Made by a program: the position numbers and the translations under genes
Assembly (NCBI RefSeq): GCF_037138995.1
Contig: NZ_JBAXHI010000018.1
Location: forward strand, 16,127 to 80,126
Reading direction: 5' to 3'
Length of the DNA stretch: 64,000 bases
Source: Chlorohelix sp037138995
Lineage (GTDB): Bacteria; Chloroflexota; Chloroflexia; Chloroheliales; Chloroheliaceae
Notes under the pieces: model-generated
The model's input: the letters and a program-made list of their open reading frames with translations, nothing else
Database searches by the model: none
Told to the model about the DNA's origin: nothing
Part shown: one piece after another, positions 25,588 to 35,512 of the stretch
How the letters are laid out: each line of letters begins with the position of its first letter
Position numbering within the stretch: the first letter of the stretch is position 1

Positions 25588-26601
25588 TTATCGAGAGAAC
25601 CAAGGAGCAGCTTCTTTGGCGTGGTAGGTGATAATCATATCAGCACCTGCCCGTTTAATAGAAACCAACGTTTCGCGAATCACACGTTCCTCGTCAATCC
25701 AACCTAAACGTGCCGCCGCTTTTATCATCGAATACTCGCCACTGACATTGTAAGCTGCCAGCGGTAGGTCAAAACGATCACGTGTACGGCTGATAATGTC
25801 TAGATAAGCCAGCGCAGGCTTGACCATAATCATATCTGCGCCTTCTGCGACATCTAGTTCGGTTTCGCGCAAAGCTTCGCGAATGTTGGGGGGATCCATT
25901 TGATAGCTGCGTCGGTCGCCGAATTGAGGGGTACTATCGGCAGCTTCGCGGAATGGTCCGTAATATCCGCTGGCGAACTTGGCGCTGTAGGACATAATCG
26001 GAATATTATCGAAGCCGTTAGAGTCAAGCCCCTCGCGAATTGCGCCTACACGTCCGTCCATCATATCGGAAGGGGCTATAATGTCCGCACCCGCTTCAGC
26101 ATGTGAAACAGCCATTCTAGTGAGCAAATCAAGGGTGGGGTCGTTCAGCACGTAACCCTCGTTGTTTACCACTCCGCAATGCCCATGATTGGTAAATTCA
26201 CAGAGGCAAACATCGGTGATAACTACCAGTTCAGGCACAGCCTTTTTGATTATGCGAACCGCTTCCTGAACTACGCCATTATCGTTGTAGGCTTCGCTAC
26301 CCTTCTCATCTTTAAAGTCGGGGATACCAAAAAGTAGCACGGCAGGAATGCCCAATTTTGCAATATTCTCGGCTTCACCTGCAAGGTCTTTTAGCGACCA
26401 GCGATATTGCCCCGGCATAGAGCCGATTTCCACCTGAGAGTTAATACCTTCGGCAATAAAGAGCGGATAGATAAAATTATCAACCGACAGATGAGTCTCG
26501 CGCACCATCCGCCGCAAATTTTCGGTGCGGCGGGTGCGGCGTGGGCGATTTTTCAGATTGGCGCGTTTTTGCGCTATTCCCAAATCTTTCTCAGTCAGCA
26601 T
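25588..26601 (-). CDS. hemB: Porphobilinogen synthase (delta-aminolevulinate dehydratase)
   Basis: Condenses two 5-aminolevulinate molecules to porphobilinogen. 337 residues. Schiff-base lysines lie in YSAKFASGYYGPFREA and MVKPALAYLDII. The zinc-type cysteine set is in VCLCEFTNHGHCG, so this is a Zn enzyme rather than the Mg-only type. A GGGGGAG site lies just before the ATG. It is the last gene of the hem cluster, 12 bp after hemL. Confidence 0.96.
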   Translation of the reverse strand: MLTEKDLGIAQKRANLKNRPRRTRRTENLRRMVRETHLSVDNFIYPLFIAEGINSQVEIGSMPGQYRWSLKDLAGEAENIAKLGIPAVLLFGIPDFKDEKGSEAYNDNGVVQEAVRIIKKAVPELVVITDVCLCEFTNHGHCGVVNNEGYVLNDPTLDLLTRMAVSHAEAGADIIAPSDMMDGRVGAIREGLDSNGFDNIPIMSYSAKFASGYYGPFREAADSTPQFGDRRSYQMDPPNIREALRETELDVAEGADMIMVKPALAYLDIISRTRDRFDLPLAAYNVSGEYSMIKAAARLGWIDEERVIRETLVSIKRAGADMIITYHAKEAAPWFSR

Positions 26602-26613
26602 AGCTCCCCCTGT

Positions 26614-27918
26614 TTAAGCAGTAACTGCCAGATTTGCTAGACTGTCTTTAACAGCAGCACAAGTTTCAGCGATTAATTCCGGAGTATGGGCAATGCTCAT
26701 GAAACCGGCTTCAAACTGGCTAGGTGCGAAGTAAACGCCTCGTTCAACCAAGCCCCAGAAGAAAGTAGCATAAGCGCGAGTATCGGCGGTTTTTGCGCTG
26801 GCATAATCCACCACTTCCTGCGCGGTAAAGAATATCCCGAACATGCTATCAATGCGTTTGAATTGCACCGGAACGGGACTTTGTGCAAGAGCTTGACTCA
26901 TGCCGTCATCCAGCAATTTTCCATGCGCTTCCAGTTGTGGGTAGAAACTAGGCTTTAATAGCTCCTTGAGATTAGCAATACCAGCAGCCATCGCCAATGG
27001 GTTACCGCTTAATGTTCCAGCCTGATACATCGAACCCAACGGGGCTACATGTTTCATAATTTCAAGCTTACCGCCATATGCTCCAACCGGCAAACCGCCA
27101 CCCATAACCTTACCCAGTGTGGTCAGGTCAGGTGTAACGCCATACTTGCCCTGCGCACAGCTTGAGCCGCCTATTCGGAAACCGGTCATCACTTCGTCAA
27201 AGATTAATACTGTGCCTTCCCGCTCGGTAATGCTCCGCAAGCCTTCTAGGAAACCGGGCTGAGGCTCTACCATTCCCATATTTCCGGCGACAGGTTCTAC
27301 AATAAGGGCGGCTATCTGTCCTTTGTTCGCCGCAAAAAGCTCCTCAACGGCAGTAAGATTGTTGTAAGGAACGGTAAGAGTATCGGCGGTGGCAGCCGCA
27401 GTTACGCCGGGGCTATCGGGTAAGCCCAATGTGGCAACGCCGCTACCTGCTTGAACCAGTAGGAAATCGGCATGTCCGTGATAGCAGCCGATGAATTTGA
27501 TAATCTTGTTGCGTCCGGTGTAAGCTCGCGCCAATCTTAGGGCGCTCATAGTAGCTTCAGTACCGCTGTTAACCAAACGAACCATTTCGATGGATGGAAT
27601 AGCCGATATAATCAGTTCGGCAAGTTCAGTTTCGAGTGCGGTAGGCGCTCCATAACTTGAACCTCGCGACGCTTGCCGAGTGATAGCTTCTACAACTATT
27701 GGGTTGGCATGCCCCAGAATTAAAGGACCCCAGCTTAATACATAGTCAATATATCGGTTGCCATCCACATCATACATGAACGCGCCTTCGCCACGATCAA
27801 TGAAAATGGGGTTGCCACCCACGCCTCGAAATGCTCTTACCGGGCTGTTGACTCCACCGGGAAGAACTTTAGATGCTGCCTCAAATAAATCTGCTGAACC
27901 CTTCCGCTTCTCGCTCAT
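26614..27918 (-). CDS. hemL: Glutamate-1-semialdehyde 2,1-aminomutase
   Basis: PLP enzyme that makes 5-aminolevulinate in the C5 pathway. 434 residues. The PLP lysine is in TTLGKVMGGGLPVGAYG; other landmarks are PGGVNSPVRAFRGVGG, RLVNSGTEATMSALRLAR and FDEVMTGFR. Together with hemA it shows that 5-aminolevulinate comes from glutamyl-tRNA and not from ALA synthase. Confidence 0.97.
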   Translation of the reverse strand: MSEKRKGSADLFEAASKVLPGGVNSPVRAFRGVGGNPIFIDRGEGAFMYDVDGNRYIDYVLSWGPLILGHANPIVVEAITRQASRGSSYGAPTALETELAELIISAIPSIEMVRLVNSGTEATMSALRLARAYTGRNKIIKFIGCYHGHADFLLVQAGSGVATLGLPDSPGVTAAATADTLTVPYNNLTAVEELFAANKGQIAALIVEPVAGNMGMVEPQPGFLEGLRSITEREGTVLIFDEVMTGFRIGGSSCAQGKYGVTPDLTTLGKVMGGGLPVGAYGGKLEIMKHVAPLGSMYQAGTLSGNPLAMAAGIANLKELLKPSFYPQLEAHGKLLDDGMSQALAQSPVPVQFKRIDSMFGIFFTAQEVVDYASAKTADTRAYATFFWGLVERGVYFAPSQFEAGFMSIAHTPELIAETCAAVKDSLANLAVTA

Positions 27919-27992
27919 TTCTTTTTTCCCCGATTAAAAATGATGGGGTCAGTGGCATTGTACCCCGACCCCTGTGACGTAAGCAATGATGC

Positions 27993-28889
27993 CTAAAGAC
28001 CTAAGTTTTTGATAATTTGTTCCACTGTAGTTGAAACACAGGTGAAAATGGGAACATCTCGCACTGTGAACAAGCTAGATTCGGTTTCACGCAATTCCAT
28101 TATCAGATCAAGAAAGTCTGACGGGTAATCGGTTTCGAATGCTACTACAAAATCCTGATCATCCAGACCAAAAGAGTAGGAAGTGTTCAATTTAACGGTT
28201 GGATATTGGTGTCCAACTATAATATGCTCATCCATAACACGCTGCCGCTCTTCTTTTGAGAGTAAATACCACTGGCGTGTTTTTACGAATGGATAGACGA
28301 AAAGGTATTTTGCGCCCCACGGCTCTACACGCAATCGCTCGTTTTCTGAAGTAGTGTGGAAATGCTGCTCGGTATAAATAGAACGCTTGGTTAAAGCAGT
28401 ATAGTTAACAGGTACGGTTAAATAAGAGCCTAACCCTGTTCCTAAAACTGTTGCGTTTGCTTCCTGAAAACGTTCCAACCCGCTGGAAGATTCGCCATCT
28501 TTGTTGACCGGAACGACATGCCACAACATGAAATCTACGTCACCGCGCACACCTGTAAGGCTATAAGGGCGCAATAACTCACCTCTTGGGTAGAGACCAT
28601 CCATAGCTTGTAGAAACTCGTCAACTCCCTTTTGGCGTTCTGCTATCGGTAAGCGCCTGAAAGCCGGATCCAATTTGTAAAAGCTGAATTTAACGAATTG
28701 TTGTTTGGTGGCGTTATGCTTGTACTCAACTTTCAGTTCAGGAGTTTCGGGCATAACGCGCCCTCCCCTAAGCCCGAGTTTCTGCTTCATTTCCTGTTCT
28801 TCAGGAGTAACTAAAGCAGAAGGGTTATCGTAGCTTTCGGCTATAGGAATTGCGACTGAACCCCCTTTGGTTGGGTTATTGTCGTCCAT
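27993..28889 (-). CDS. hemQ: Coproheme decarboxylase-type protein (chlorite dismutase family)
   Basis: 298 residues with an N-terminal extension of about 55 residues ahead of the ferredoxin-like Cld fold. Recognisable blocks are VKFSFYKLDPAFRRLP, GVRGDVDFMLWHVVP, YPFVKTRQWYLLSKEERQ and MDEHIIVGHQYPTV, where the His would be the proximal haem ligand. The SYSFGLDDQDFVVAFETD block matches HemQ rather than true chlorite dismutase. HemQ converts coproheme to haem b in the coproporphyrin-dependent pathway. Position between hemD and hemL supports that role. GGAGGT precedes the ATG. Confidence 0.92.
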   Translation of the reverse strand: MDDNNPTKGGSVAIPIAESYDNPSALVTPEEQEMKQKLGLRGGRVMPETPELKVEYKHNATKQQFVKFSFYKLDPAFRRLPIAERQKGVDEFLQAMDGLYPRGELLRPYSLTGVRGDVDFMLWHVVPVNKDGESSSGLERFQEANATVLGTGLGSYLTVPVNYTALTKRSIYTEQHFHTTSENERLRVEPWGAKYLFVYPFVKTRQWYLLSKEERQRVMDEHIIVGHQYPTVKLNTSYSFGLDDQDFVVAFETDYPSDFLDLIMELRETESSLFTVRDVPIFTCVSTTVEQIIKNLGL

Positions 28890-28936
28890 ATTTATATTGT
28901 ACCTCCAACATTTATATCCACAGTTTTGTATTTTGA

Positions 28937-29758
28937 TTATACGGTAGCGCTCGACTGGTTAAAGTAGTCCGAAATACAAACTACCAGATTATCTATGGTA
29001 TATTTTTCAGGTTGAAGGTCTATTTTCAGACCCATCTCAAGGGCGGCGCCAGCCGTAATCGGACCGATACAGGCAACCGCACTATTTTTTAACAATTCGG
29101 GCAATGGTTTGCTGCTAACGCTGGAAAGCCGCGCCGCGAAGTTTCGCACTGTTGAGGCTGAGGTAAAAGTTACCACATCCACTTGCCCTTGCTGCAGTAA
29201 TTGCAACAAATCTGAGGGGTTTATCCCACTTTCTCCACCTACTACAGTGTGATAAGCTGTTATTTGAGTAACTATTGCGCCTCTTTCTTCTAAACCTGTA
29301 ACCAGAGATTGCCGGGCAATGTCAGCGCGAGGCAGCATAAAACGCTGTCCTTGCAAATTTTCGCCTAGCGCTTCCAGAATGGATTCAGCTACAAAGCGCA
29401 CGGGTATTAAATTTGGTTCAACCCCTTTACTGCGAAGTGAATCGGCAGTGGCAGAACCAACTGTGGCGGTTTTAACGCCTGAAAAAGCTTGGCTATCTTT
29501 CCCTAACTCAGTCATTCGTTGCCAGAAATATTCAACGCCGTTTACACTGGTAAAAATCACCCAGTTGAAGTGGGAAAGTTCGGCAATTACTCCATCTATT
29601 TCGTCCCAAGTTTTGGGCGGAATGGTTTTGATGACGGGAAATTCAAGAGCATCTGCGCCAATTTCACGCAGATGTTCCAATAAGCCGCCGGATTGTTCTT
29701 TAGCACGGGTTACTACAATACGCCTTCCCGCAAGGGGGTGTGCTTTTTGAGCATCCAT
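28937..29758 (-). CDS. hemD: Uroporphyrinogen-III synthase
   Basis: Closes and inverts ring D of hydroxymethylbilane. 273 residues with the two-lobed HemD pattern: GRRIVVTRAKEQSGGL, FNWVIFTSVNGVEYFW, PRADIARQSLVTGLEERG and VVTFTSASTVRNF. Sequence conservation in this family is low, but position directly after hemC (start overlapping the hemC stop by 1 nt) makes the call firm. Confidence 0.93.
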   Translation of the reverse strand: MDAQKAHPLAGRRIVVTRAKEQSGGLLEHLREIGADALEFPVIKTIPPKTWDEIDGVIAELSHFNWVIFTSVNGVEYFWQRMTELGKDSQAFSGVKTATVGSATADSLRSKGVEPNLIPVRFVAESILEALGENLQGQRFMLPRADIARQSLVTGLEERGAIVTQITAYHTVVGGESGINPSDLLQLLQQGQVDVVTFTSASTVRNFAARLSSVSSKPLPELLKNSAVACIGPITAGAALEMGLKIDLQPEKYTIDNLVVCISDYFNQSSATV

Positions 29759-30765
29759 TATTTTCTCTCGGTGATATAGCCTTGTTTGCGGGCATCATCC
29801 AGAATTTCGCGGGCGCCTTTGTTAAGGGCTTCTTCTGCTAAACGAAGTGCAACTTCTTTAGCCTGCGCTAAAGAACCATCGTTGGGTTCTTGAATTTCCA
29901 CCAAAATTTTCCGAGAACCATCGGGGCTACCAATGAAAGCACGCAAGACCAGTTGCTGCATCACTATTTCAGCATACGCGCCTACCGGAGTCTGGCACCC
30001 GCCACCCAACGCTGCCATAAATTCCCGCTCGCATTTTACAGCAATCAAGCTGTTGCGGTCGTTAATCAGGTTTAGAATATCGAGTAAGGCTGTGTCATCT
30101 ACCCGACATTCCGGCGCAAGCGCACCCTGACCGGGGGCGGGAAGCATTAAATTTAATGGGATACATTCTGCCGCTTCGTCAAGGCGACCAATTCTTTTTA
30201 CCCCTGCTGCCGCTAATATTACTGCGTCATAATCTTGTTCATGCAATTTACGCATGCGGGTATCAATATTCCCGCGCAATTCTTTAATCTGGAAATCAGG
30301 GCGATAGTTTCGTAATTGTGCGACTCGGCGTGCGCTGCTAGTACCAATGACCGCTCCTTGCGGCAAATCTGCCAGCTTAATGTTTTGCCTACTGAAAATC
30401 GCATCACGGGCATCCACTCGTTCAGGGGTAACTGCTACATGCAAGCCTTCCGGCTGTTTGGTTGGCAGGTCTTTGAGGCTATGTATTGCCAAATCAATTT
30501 CGCCCGCTAGCAGCGCAGTTTCAAGCTCTCGCACAAAAAAGCCATCGTCACCGACGCTTTGTAATGGCACATCCTGAATTTGGTCGCCGCGGGTGGTAAA
30601 TACGCGGGTTTCGATTTGCAAACCGGGACGGGCTTTTTTAAGCTCTTCAATTAGCCAATTAGTTTGCCATAGCGCCAGTTTGCTACCGCGAGTTCCTACA
30701 ATAAATGTTTTATTTGGCAATTCCGTATGCGGTTTTTCCGCCTCCTTTAACTCAATTTGTTTCAT
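29758..30765 (-). CDS. hemC: Hydroxymethylbilane synthase (porphobilinogen deaminase)
   Basis: Polymerises four porphobilinogens. 335 residues. The dipyrromethane cofactor cysteine is in GGGCQTPVGAY; others are VGTRGSKLALWQTNWL, HSLKDLPT and GTSSARRVAQL. The first 14 bases lie inside the 3' end of hemA, and its GGAGCAGG site is in the hemA coding region, indicating translational coupling. Confidence 0.97.
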   Translation of the reverse strand: MKQIELKEAEKPHTELPNKTFIVGTRGSKLALWQTNWLIEELKKARPGLQIETRVFTTRGDQIQDVPLQSVGDDGFFVRELETALLAGEIDLAIHSLKDLPTKQPEGLHVAVTPERVDARDAIFSRQNIKLADLPQGAVIGTSSARRVAQLRNYRPDFQIKELRGNIDTRMRKLHEQDYDAVILAAAGVKRIGRLDEAAECIPLNLMLPAPGQGALAPECRVDDTALLDILNLINDRNSLIAVKCEREFMAALGGGCQTPVGAYAEIVMQQLVLRAFIGSPDGSRKILVEIQEPNDGSLAQAKEVALRLAEEALNKGAREILDDARKQGYITERK

Positions 30766-32050
30766 GACCTGCTCCTTGCAGCGCGAAGAGATGTTTGACT
30801 ACCTCAGCATACCGACCACCATCAGTGCTGGTGGCAACTTCCTTTAATCTAGTAGTGGGTTCGTGTAACAGTTTGTTAACGATGCGGCTGGTTAGCTCTT
30901 CAATCATGTTAACTTGCTTATCGGACAAGTCACCGAAAGTGTGACGAATTCTTTCCAATTCAGCACGGCGGATGGTATCCGCATGTTTTCTTAGCGTGGT
31001 GATGGTGGGGACTACAGCCAATGAGCCAAGCCAGCTCATAAATTCTTCAATCTCTTCATTAACAATTGCTTTTACTCGTTGTACTTCAGAGCGACGTTTT
31101 TCGAGATTCTCGTCTGCTAATTTCTTCACATCGTCTAAGTCCCAAAGTTGAACACCTAGTATTTCGGAAACATCTGGAGCGACATCGCGAGGTACAGCAA
31201 TATCAACAATATTAAGGGGTCTCTCAACTCTGCCGGGCATAACTTTTTCAAGATGTTCCGGTTCAATAACTGCGAAAGGCGAACCAGTAGAACATATTAC
31301 CACATCGGCTTGTTCTAATGCTTTTGACAAATCTTTTAGTTCGTAGGTGTTATCAATATTAATGCCAAGATGTTCGGCAAGTTTGTGGGCTTTGCTCAAG
31401 GTGCGATTAACAATTAGTATTTTGCTAACGCCCGCTGCCATCAGCACATGGGCAGTTAATTTAGCAGTTTGCCCGCTGCCTAATACCATTCCAACTTTAC
31501 CTGCCAATGAACCAGTATGCTTCTTGACTAGTTCTACAGCAGTATAGCTTACCGATACTCCATATTCAGCAATGGTGGTTTCGGTTCGAGCGCGTTTTCC
31601 GGCGCTAATTGCAGCGCGGAACTTTGAATCTAGCACCCGCCCGGCGGTTCCTTGCTTCCGAGCGATTTCAATCGCATCACGTACCTGCCCTTGAATCTGG
31701 CATTCGCCAATTACCATAGATTGGATGCCGCTGGCAACTTCAAAAAGATGTGCGACAGCATCTCGCCCATGATGATAATAGAGGTATTCAGCAAAGTGAT
31801 TTTCGGGTACACTTTGGTAGTCCGACAGAAACCGCCGCATTTCAGCCTGCAAATCGTTACGACGTGCGTGGGAGGCAACCAGATAAAGTTCGACCCGATT
31901 ACAAGTTGAAAGAATAGCGGCTTCAAGTATGTGAGGATGCGAGACCAGCGCTGCAAGCGCCCCGTTCAAACGCTCACCACCAAACGACAATTTTTCACGG
32001 ACTTCGAGAGGGGCTTTCTTGCAATCTAGCCCCACTGCCATAAGTTCCAT
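30752..32050 (-). CDS. hemA: Glutamyl-tRNA reductase
   Basis: Reduces glutamyl-tRNA to glutamate-1-semialdehyde, the committed step of the C5 pathway. 432 residues. The catalytic cysteine is in LSTCNRVELYLVA; other blocks are GECQIQGQVRDA, the NADPH-binding VLGSGQTAKLTAHVL and VDIAVPRDVAP. It is the first gene of hemA-C-D-Q-L-B, so the operon promoter should be in 32051-32167. Confidence 0.97.
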   Translation of the reverse strand: MELMAVGLDCKKAPLEVREKLSFGGERLNGALAALVSHPHILEAAILSTCNRVELYLVASHARRNDLQAEMRRFLSDYQSVPENHFAEYLYYHHGRDAVAHLFEVASGIQSMVIGECQIQGQVRDAIEIARKQGTAGRVLDSKFRAAISAGKRARTETTIAEYGVSVSYTAVELVKKHTGSLAGKVGMVLGSGQTAKLTAHVLMAAGVSKILIVNRTLSKAHKLAEHLGINIDNTYELKDLSKALEQADVVICSTGSPFAVIEPEHLEKVMPGRVERPLNIVDIAVPRDVAPDVSEILGVQLWDLDDVKKLADENLEKRRSEVQRVKAIVNEEIEEFMSWLGSLAVVPTITTLRKHADTIRRAELERIRHTFGDLSDKQVNMIEELTSRIVNKLLHEPTTRLKEVATSTDGGRYAEVVKHLFALQGAGHETN

Positions 32051-32167
32051 ATTAATATGCCTCAGTTGCCAAATTCAAGTTATGAATTGAACACATTGTG
32101 CAAATTTTACCAGCACGGCATATTTTTTTATATAGGGTCTACACCTTAGATTCTGCCTTAGTAGTAC

Positions 32168-33118
32168 CTATTCTGGAGAATTTTTTTTTCGGGGTGCGGT
32201 TGCCACTCTTACGCCCCATAACAAAACTAGCGTGCCTAACACCAATTCCAGCCCAAACGGTTCGTCAAGGAATAGGATTGCCAGTGCCTCCGTGAATATC
32301 GGGGAGAATAACTGGATGGTTGCCACTTGTTCCAGCTTTAAATATCGGAGGAGTGTATAGAAGAGGGCAAAGCCTAGCGCGGATGGTACTATTCCGGCGT
32401 ATGCTATATAGAGTAATCCTTCAAAACTAAGAGAAGCTAGACCGTTTGGTTCAAACAATATTAGAAGTATCCAAACCGGGATTACACCGATTAACTGGTT
32501 TAAGCTGGTCGAAAGCAGGCTTGTACCGGGTAAGGAACTGGTATATCGTTTTCCCCACAAGCCATATAGCCCCCATCCAAAGGTTGCAAAAACCATCAGC
32601 GCCAGTCCGGGCAGGAGATTTCCGCTGTTTAGGTTCTGGAGCAATTTATCTAGATTGCCTCCGCTTATAACGATTGCAATTCCGCTCAGTGATATTAGCA
32701 CGCCTACCACTTGCCGCCAGCCCGATTTTACCCCTAGCCAGAAATAGCCTCCTATCAGCACTACCATCGGATTTAAGCCAAAAAATACTATTCCTCCCAG
32801 CGTGGCGCTAATGTAAATCAGGGCTGTATTGAGACCAATCATATAAATTGACAGAAATAAACCGCCCATCAGGTAGTTCTTTATTCCTCCTACCAGTGGT
32901 AAAGCTGTTTTGTTATTACGGGTAGTAAGCCAGTAAATCAGAAAGGCGAAAATTCCGGCAATGGTAAAACGGACTGCTACCATTGTAAAGGGGGTTGCTA
33001 GGTGCTTGAGATAAATATGCTTGGTTACGACAGTGGCGCTTGCCCAACTGGCAACAACTAGAACCAACAAGATAACCGGGCCCCATGCGGTTGCGCCGTC
33101 AAATGTTTTGGTTTTCAC
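32168..33118 (-). CDS. EamA/DMT family transporter
   Basis: 316 residues with about ten hydrophobic helices in two repeated halves, as in the drug/metabolite transporter superfamily. The block MVAVRFTIAGIFAFLIYWL and the second-half YAGIVPSALGFALFYTLL are characteristic. The start is a GTG with AGGAGC six bases upstream. An ATG three bases earlier is in another frame and stops quickly. Substrate cannot be predicted. It may be cotranscribed with its minus-strand upstream neighbour, though 173 bp separate them. Confidence 0.9.
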   Translation of the reverse strand: MKTKTFDGATAWGPVILLVLVVASWASATVVTKHIYLKHLATPFTMVAVRFTIAGIFAFLIYWLTTRNNKTALPLVGGIKNYLMGGLFLSIYMIGLNTALIYISATLGGIVFFGLNPMVVLIGGYFWLGVKSGWRQVVGVLISLSGIAIVISGGNLDKLLQNLNSGNLLPGLALMVFATFGWGLYGLWGKRYTSSLPGTSLLSTSLNQLIGVIPVWILLILFEPNGLASLSFEGLLYIAYAGIVPSALGFALFYTLLRYLKLEQVATIQLFSPIFTEALAILFLDEPFGLELVLGTLVLLWGVRVATAPRKKNSPE

Positions 33119-33291
33119 TCATGCTCCTAGCTTGTGGATTATTAGAGCGACATTATAAGCTAGTAAGATGAATTTTGCTTGAATAAGAGAGCCTTTCATA
33201 ATAGGTTAGCGCCTTAACAAAAAGCTCCTTTGTATTAGGATGATTAAATATGAGCGGGTGTTTTTAAATGAATTTGAAAGTCGAAAAGAGG

Positions 33292-33672
33292 TTAATATCT
33301 GTAATAACTTCCCTCTTCCTCTTCTGGACTTTGGGGAAACTCGTCTTGGGTTTTGAATCTGTCTGCCAGCATAGCAAAAATAAGGAAGATAATCCCTGCA
33401 CATACTGGTGGCAGTATCAATACAAAAAACAGTTGTATCTCTCTCAGAGTATCAGGGTCAGCGTTTTGGTCTATAAAAATAGGTGGCAAAACTATATACA
33501 ACAGCAGTGCGGCGGCTAACCCGATAAACCAGCCCTTAAACCCGGTAACCAACCGATAACGTCGTTCAGGGTCTTCATCACGTTTAATCATTTTTATAAT
33601 TAGTAATGTAGGACCACCAATTATGGCTACTAACCATGCTACAATCAATAGAAATACGCCAAAATCATCCAT
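33292..33672 (-). CDS. Small membrane protein of unknown function
   Basis: 126 residues with three hydrophobic helices (about 5-27, 47-66 and 80-102) separated by a basic loop MIKRDEDPERRYRLV, and an acidic tail. I do not recognise the family. Confidence 0.55.
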   Translation of the reverse strand: MDDFGVFLLIVAWLVAIIGGPTLLIIKMIKRDEDPERRYRLVTGFKGWFIGLAAALLLYIVLPPIFIDQNADPDTLREIQLFFVLILPPVCAGIIFLIFAMLADRFKTQDEFPQSPEEEEGSYYRY

Positions 33673-33791
33673 AGTCTTTAACCCCCAGATTGTATTACAC
33701 CATTGTCACCCAACCATATTTTTAGTCGCAGGATGCAAGCGACAGGTCATTACACTTTTGACGAACTAAGCGTCGCTATAAACCTCAATGT

Positions 33792-34802
33792 TCATAAATT
33801 CTTATATCCAATTTTGTAACTTCGCCATGACTGATAGCCTAGCTTTGCATAAAAAGCGGTTAAATCTGTCCAATCAATAGTTGCAAATGTAACCCCCGTT
33901 TTTCTAAGATGTTCTGTTCCTGCTGCCACTAGGGCAAGCCCTATTCCGCCACCTCTTATTGTGCTATTTATACCCAAAGGACCAATGCTGCCATGCTTTT
34001 CTTTAGGTTTTTCATGCATTGCCCAGAATATTATCGGGCGTGAAAGACCTTTTTCTATTACTTCTTTTGCTTGCCAAGTTTGTAAAAAGCCTTCAATTTT
34101 ACCACTGCGACTTTTTATAAGCGTTATATTTTCCGGGCTATAACCTATTTTGAACAATCGCTCAAGGTCATAATGCCAGCGCGGAGAAAAACCGTTAGAG
34201 GCTAATCCTATAAAATCCAGAATAGATTCTTCTTCTCCAGCCTTGCCCTGAGTAAAAAAATAATCCCCACCCGCAATTGAAGTGGGTTGTTCGGGTAAGC
34301 GCCAATTATCCAAAGATAAGCAAAGGTCATTTATTAATTCTTTATTAAAATTGCAGCCTTTATTTGAAAAAAACTCTAACGCTTCACCTTCTGGCACACC
34401 CGGAAAAAAGTGGCTAAAATCCCCACCCAATCTAATCAGTTCAACATCTGATAGAGCATCATGCGCTTTTTCCAGCAGCGTTGTACCAATGCCCTGTTTT
34501 CGACTGCCTTCTTCAACTAGTAATAGGCTTATCCAGCCTGTTTTTCCATAGCGTTCTACCATAACAGGTGGTGCAGTTATATCTCGGAAGCGTCGAGTTA
34601 AAACAAATCCGAGCAATATACCTTGCTCATTCCATGCACCCCAAAAATCCGCTGGTTTGAAAGCAGCGTTGTTTTCGACATTTATTTTCCACAAATGACC
34701 GTCAGCAGAAAATAGGTTATTTAGTACACTATTCTTCCATAGCTTTAAGACGGCATCTCGATGAGAAGGTTCGTAAGCTTTGAGAATCAACCTCATTTGC
34801 AT
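33792..34802 (-). CDS. Double GNAT-type acetyltransferase
   Basis: 336 residues with two GNAT-like halves. The first has the acetyl-CoA-binding motif WISLLLVEEGSRKQGIGTTL and the second LGINSTIRGGGIGLALVAAG. It resembles tandem GNAT enzymes whose first domain may be structural. The acceptor is unknown. A+T-rich flanks and weak ribosome-binding signals are notable but not conclusive. Confidence 0.78.
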   Translation of the reverse strand: MQMRLILKAYEPSHRDAVLKLWKNSVLNNLFSADGHLWKINVENNAAFKPADFWGAWNEQGILLGFVLTRRFRDITAPPVMVERYGKTGWISLLLVEEGSRKQGIGTTLLEKAHDALSDVELIRLGGDFSHFFPGVPEGEALEFFSNKGCNFNKELINDLCLSLDNWRLPEQPTSIAGGDYFFTQGKAGEEESILDFIGLASNGFSPRWHYDLERLFKIGYSPENITLIKSRSGKIEGFLQTWQAKEVIEKGLSRPIIFWAMHEKPKEKHGSIGPLGINSTIRGGGIGLALVAAGTEHLRKTGVTFATIDWTDLTAFYAKLGYQSWRSYKIGYKNL

Positions 34803-34944
34803 AAATTCTAAGCCACCTTTCCAAATTATATAACCTAAGAATTTTTATCTTATTAAGGGGAGCGCCTAAAACGATTAAAATATTATAATCTATTAGCCAT
34901 TTTCTCTGTGATATTACAAATACCGGAGGTTATTTGGGGCAAGC

Positions 34945-34981
34945 AAAAAAAGTAGCCAAACTCTTAACAAGTTTGGGCTAC
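34945..34981 (-). terminator. Intrinsic terminator after gtrA
   Basis: On the minus strand GTAGCC-CAAACT (34981-34970) pairs with AGTTTG-GCTAC (34962-34952) with a single-base bulge, followed by seven T residues (34951-34945). Confidence 0.8.
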
Positions 34982-35016
34982 CTTAAAATTTACCTATAAA
35001 ATTAGGGTTGGTGGCT

Positions 35017-35502
35017 TTAATCTCTGCGGAGCAATGAGTTAGAAACTTTGTTGAAAGTCCAAAAGCGATTGGCGAAAAAGTTCCATAACAGCACTATTCC
35101 GGTTGCAATTATTTTTGCCGGTATATAGCCGTAATTTGGGTTAGATAGTAACCATCCGGCAGGAGCTTCCAAAGCGAATACCAGTAGATTATTGAGTAAC
35201 AACCCAACCAGACTGATTAAAATAAACCGGAGTCCCTGTTGTAAGCTCTTATCCTTTCTCGACTCTGGATAGACCCAATAGCGAGAAAGTAGATAGTTGT
35301 TAAGGATGCCACAGGAGTAAGAAACCAGATTAGCGGGTAAAGTAAGCCAACCGAACCAAGTTTTTAGGACGCTTAGGATGGCGAAATCCAGCAAAGTGCC
35401 GCTTAAGCCAACTGCCAGGAATCGCAAGAAACGCCCCACCTCGTTTTGCCATCTATTAAAGACTATCAAGTTTCTATGTCGCGTCCCCAACATGATTTTC
35501 AC
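35017..35502 (-). CDS. GtrA family membrane protein
   Basis: 161 residues, four helices, with the GtrA pattern FLRFLAVGLSGTLLDFAIL and NLVSYSCGILNNYLLSRYWV. GtrA-like proteins are thought to translocate lipid-linked sugars, and they are commonly paired with GT2 polyprenyl-phosphate glycosyltransferases, as here. It follows the GT2 gene by 10 bp. Confidence 0.92.
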   Translation of the reverse strand: MKIMLGTRHRNLIVFNRWQNEVGRFLRFLAVGLSGTLLDFAILSVLKTWFGWLTLPANLVSYSCGILNNYLLSRYWVYPESRKDKSLQQGLRFILISLVGLLLNNLLVFALEAPAGWLLSNPNYGYIPAKIIATGIVLLWNFFANRFWTFNKVSNSLLRRD

Positions 35503-35512
35503 ATCCCTAACT

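Noticed and set aside
32050..32167. Promoter of hemA
   Set aside because: The 117-bp gap must contain it, but I could not find a convincing -35/-10 pair on the minus strand.
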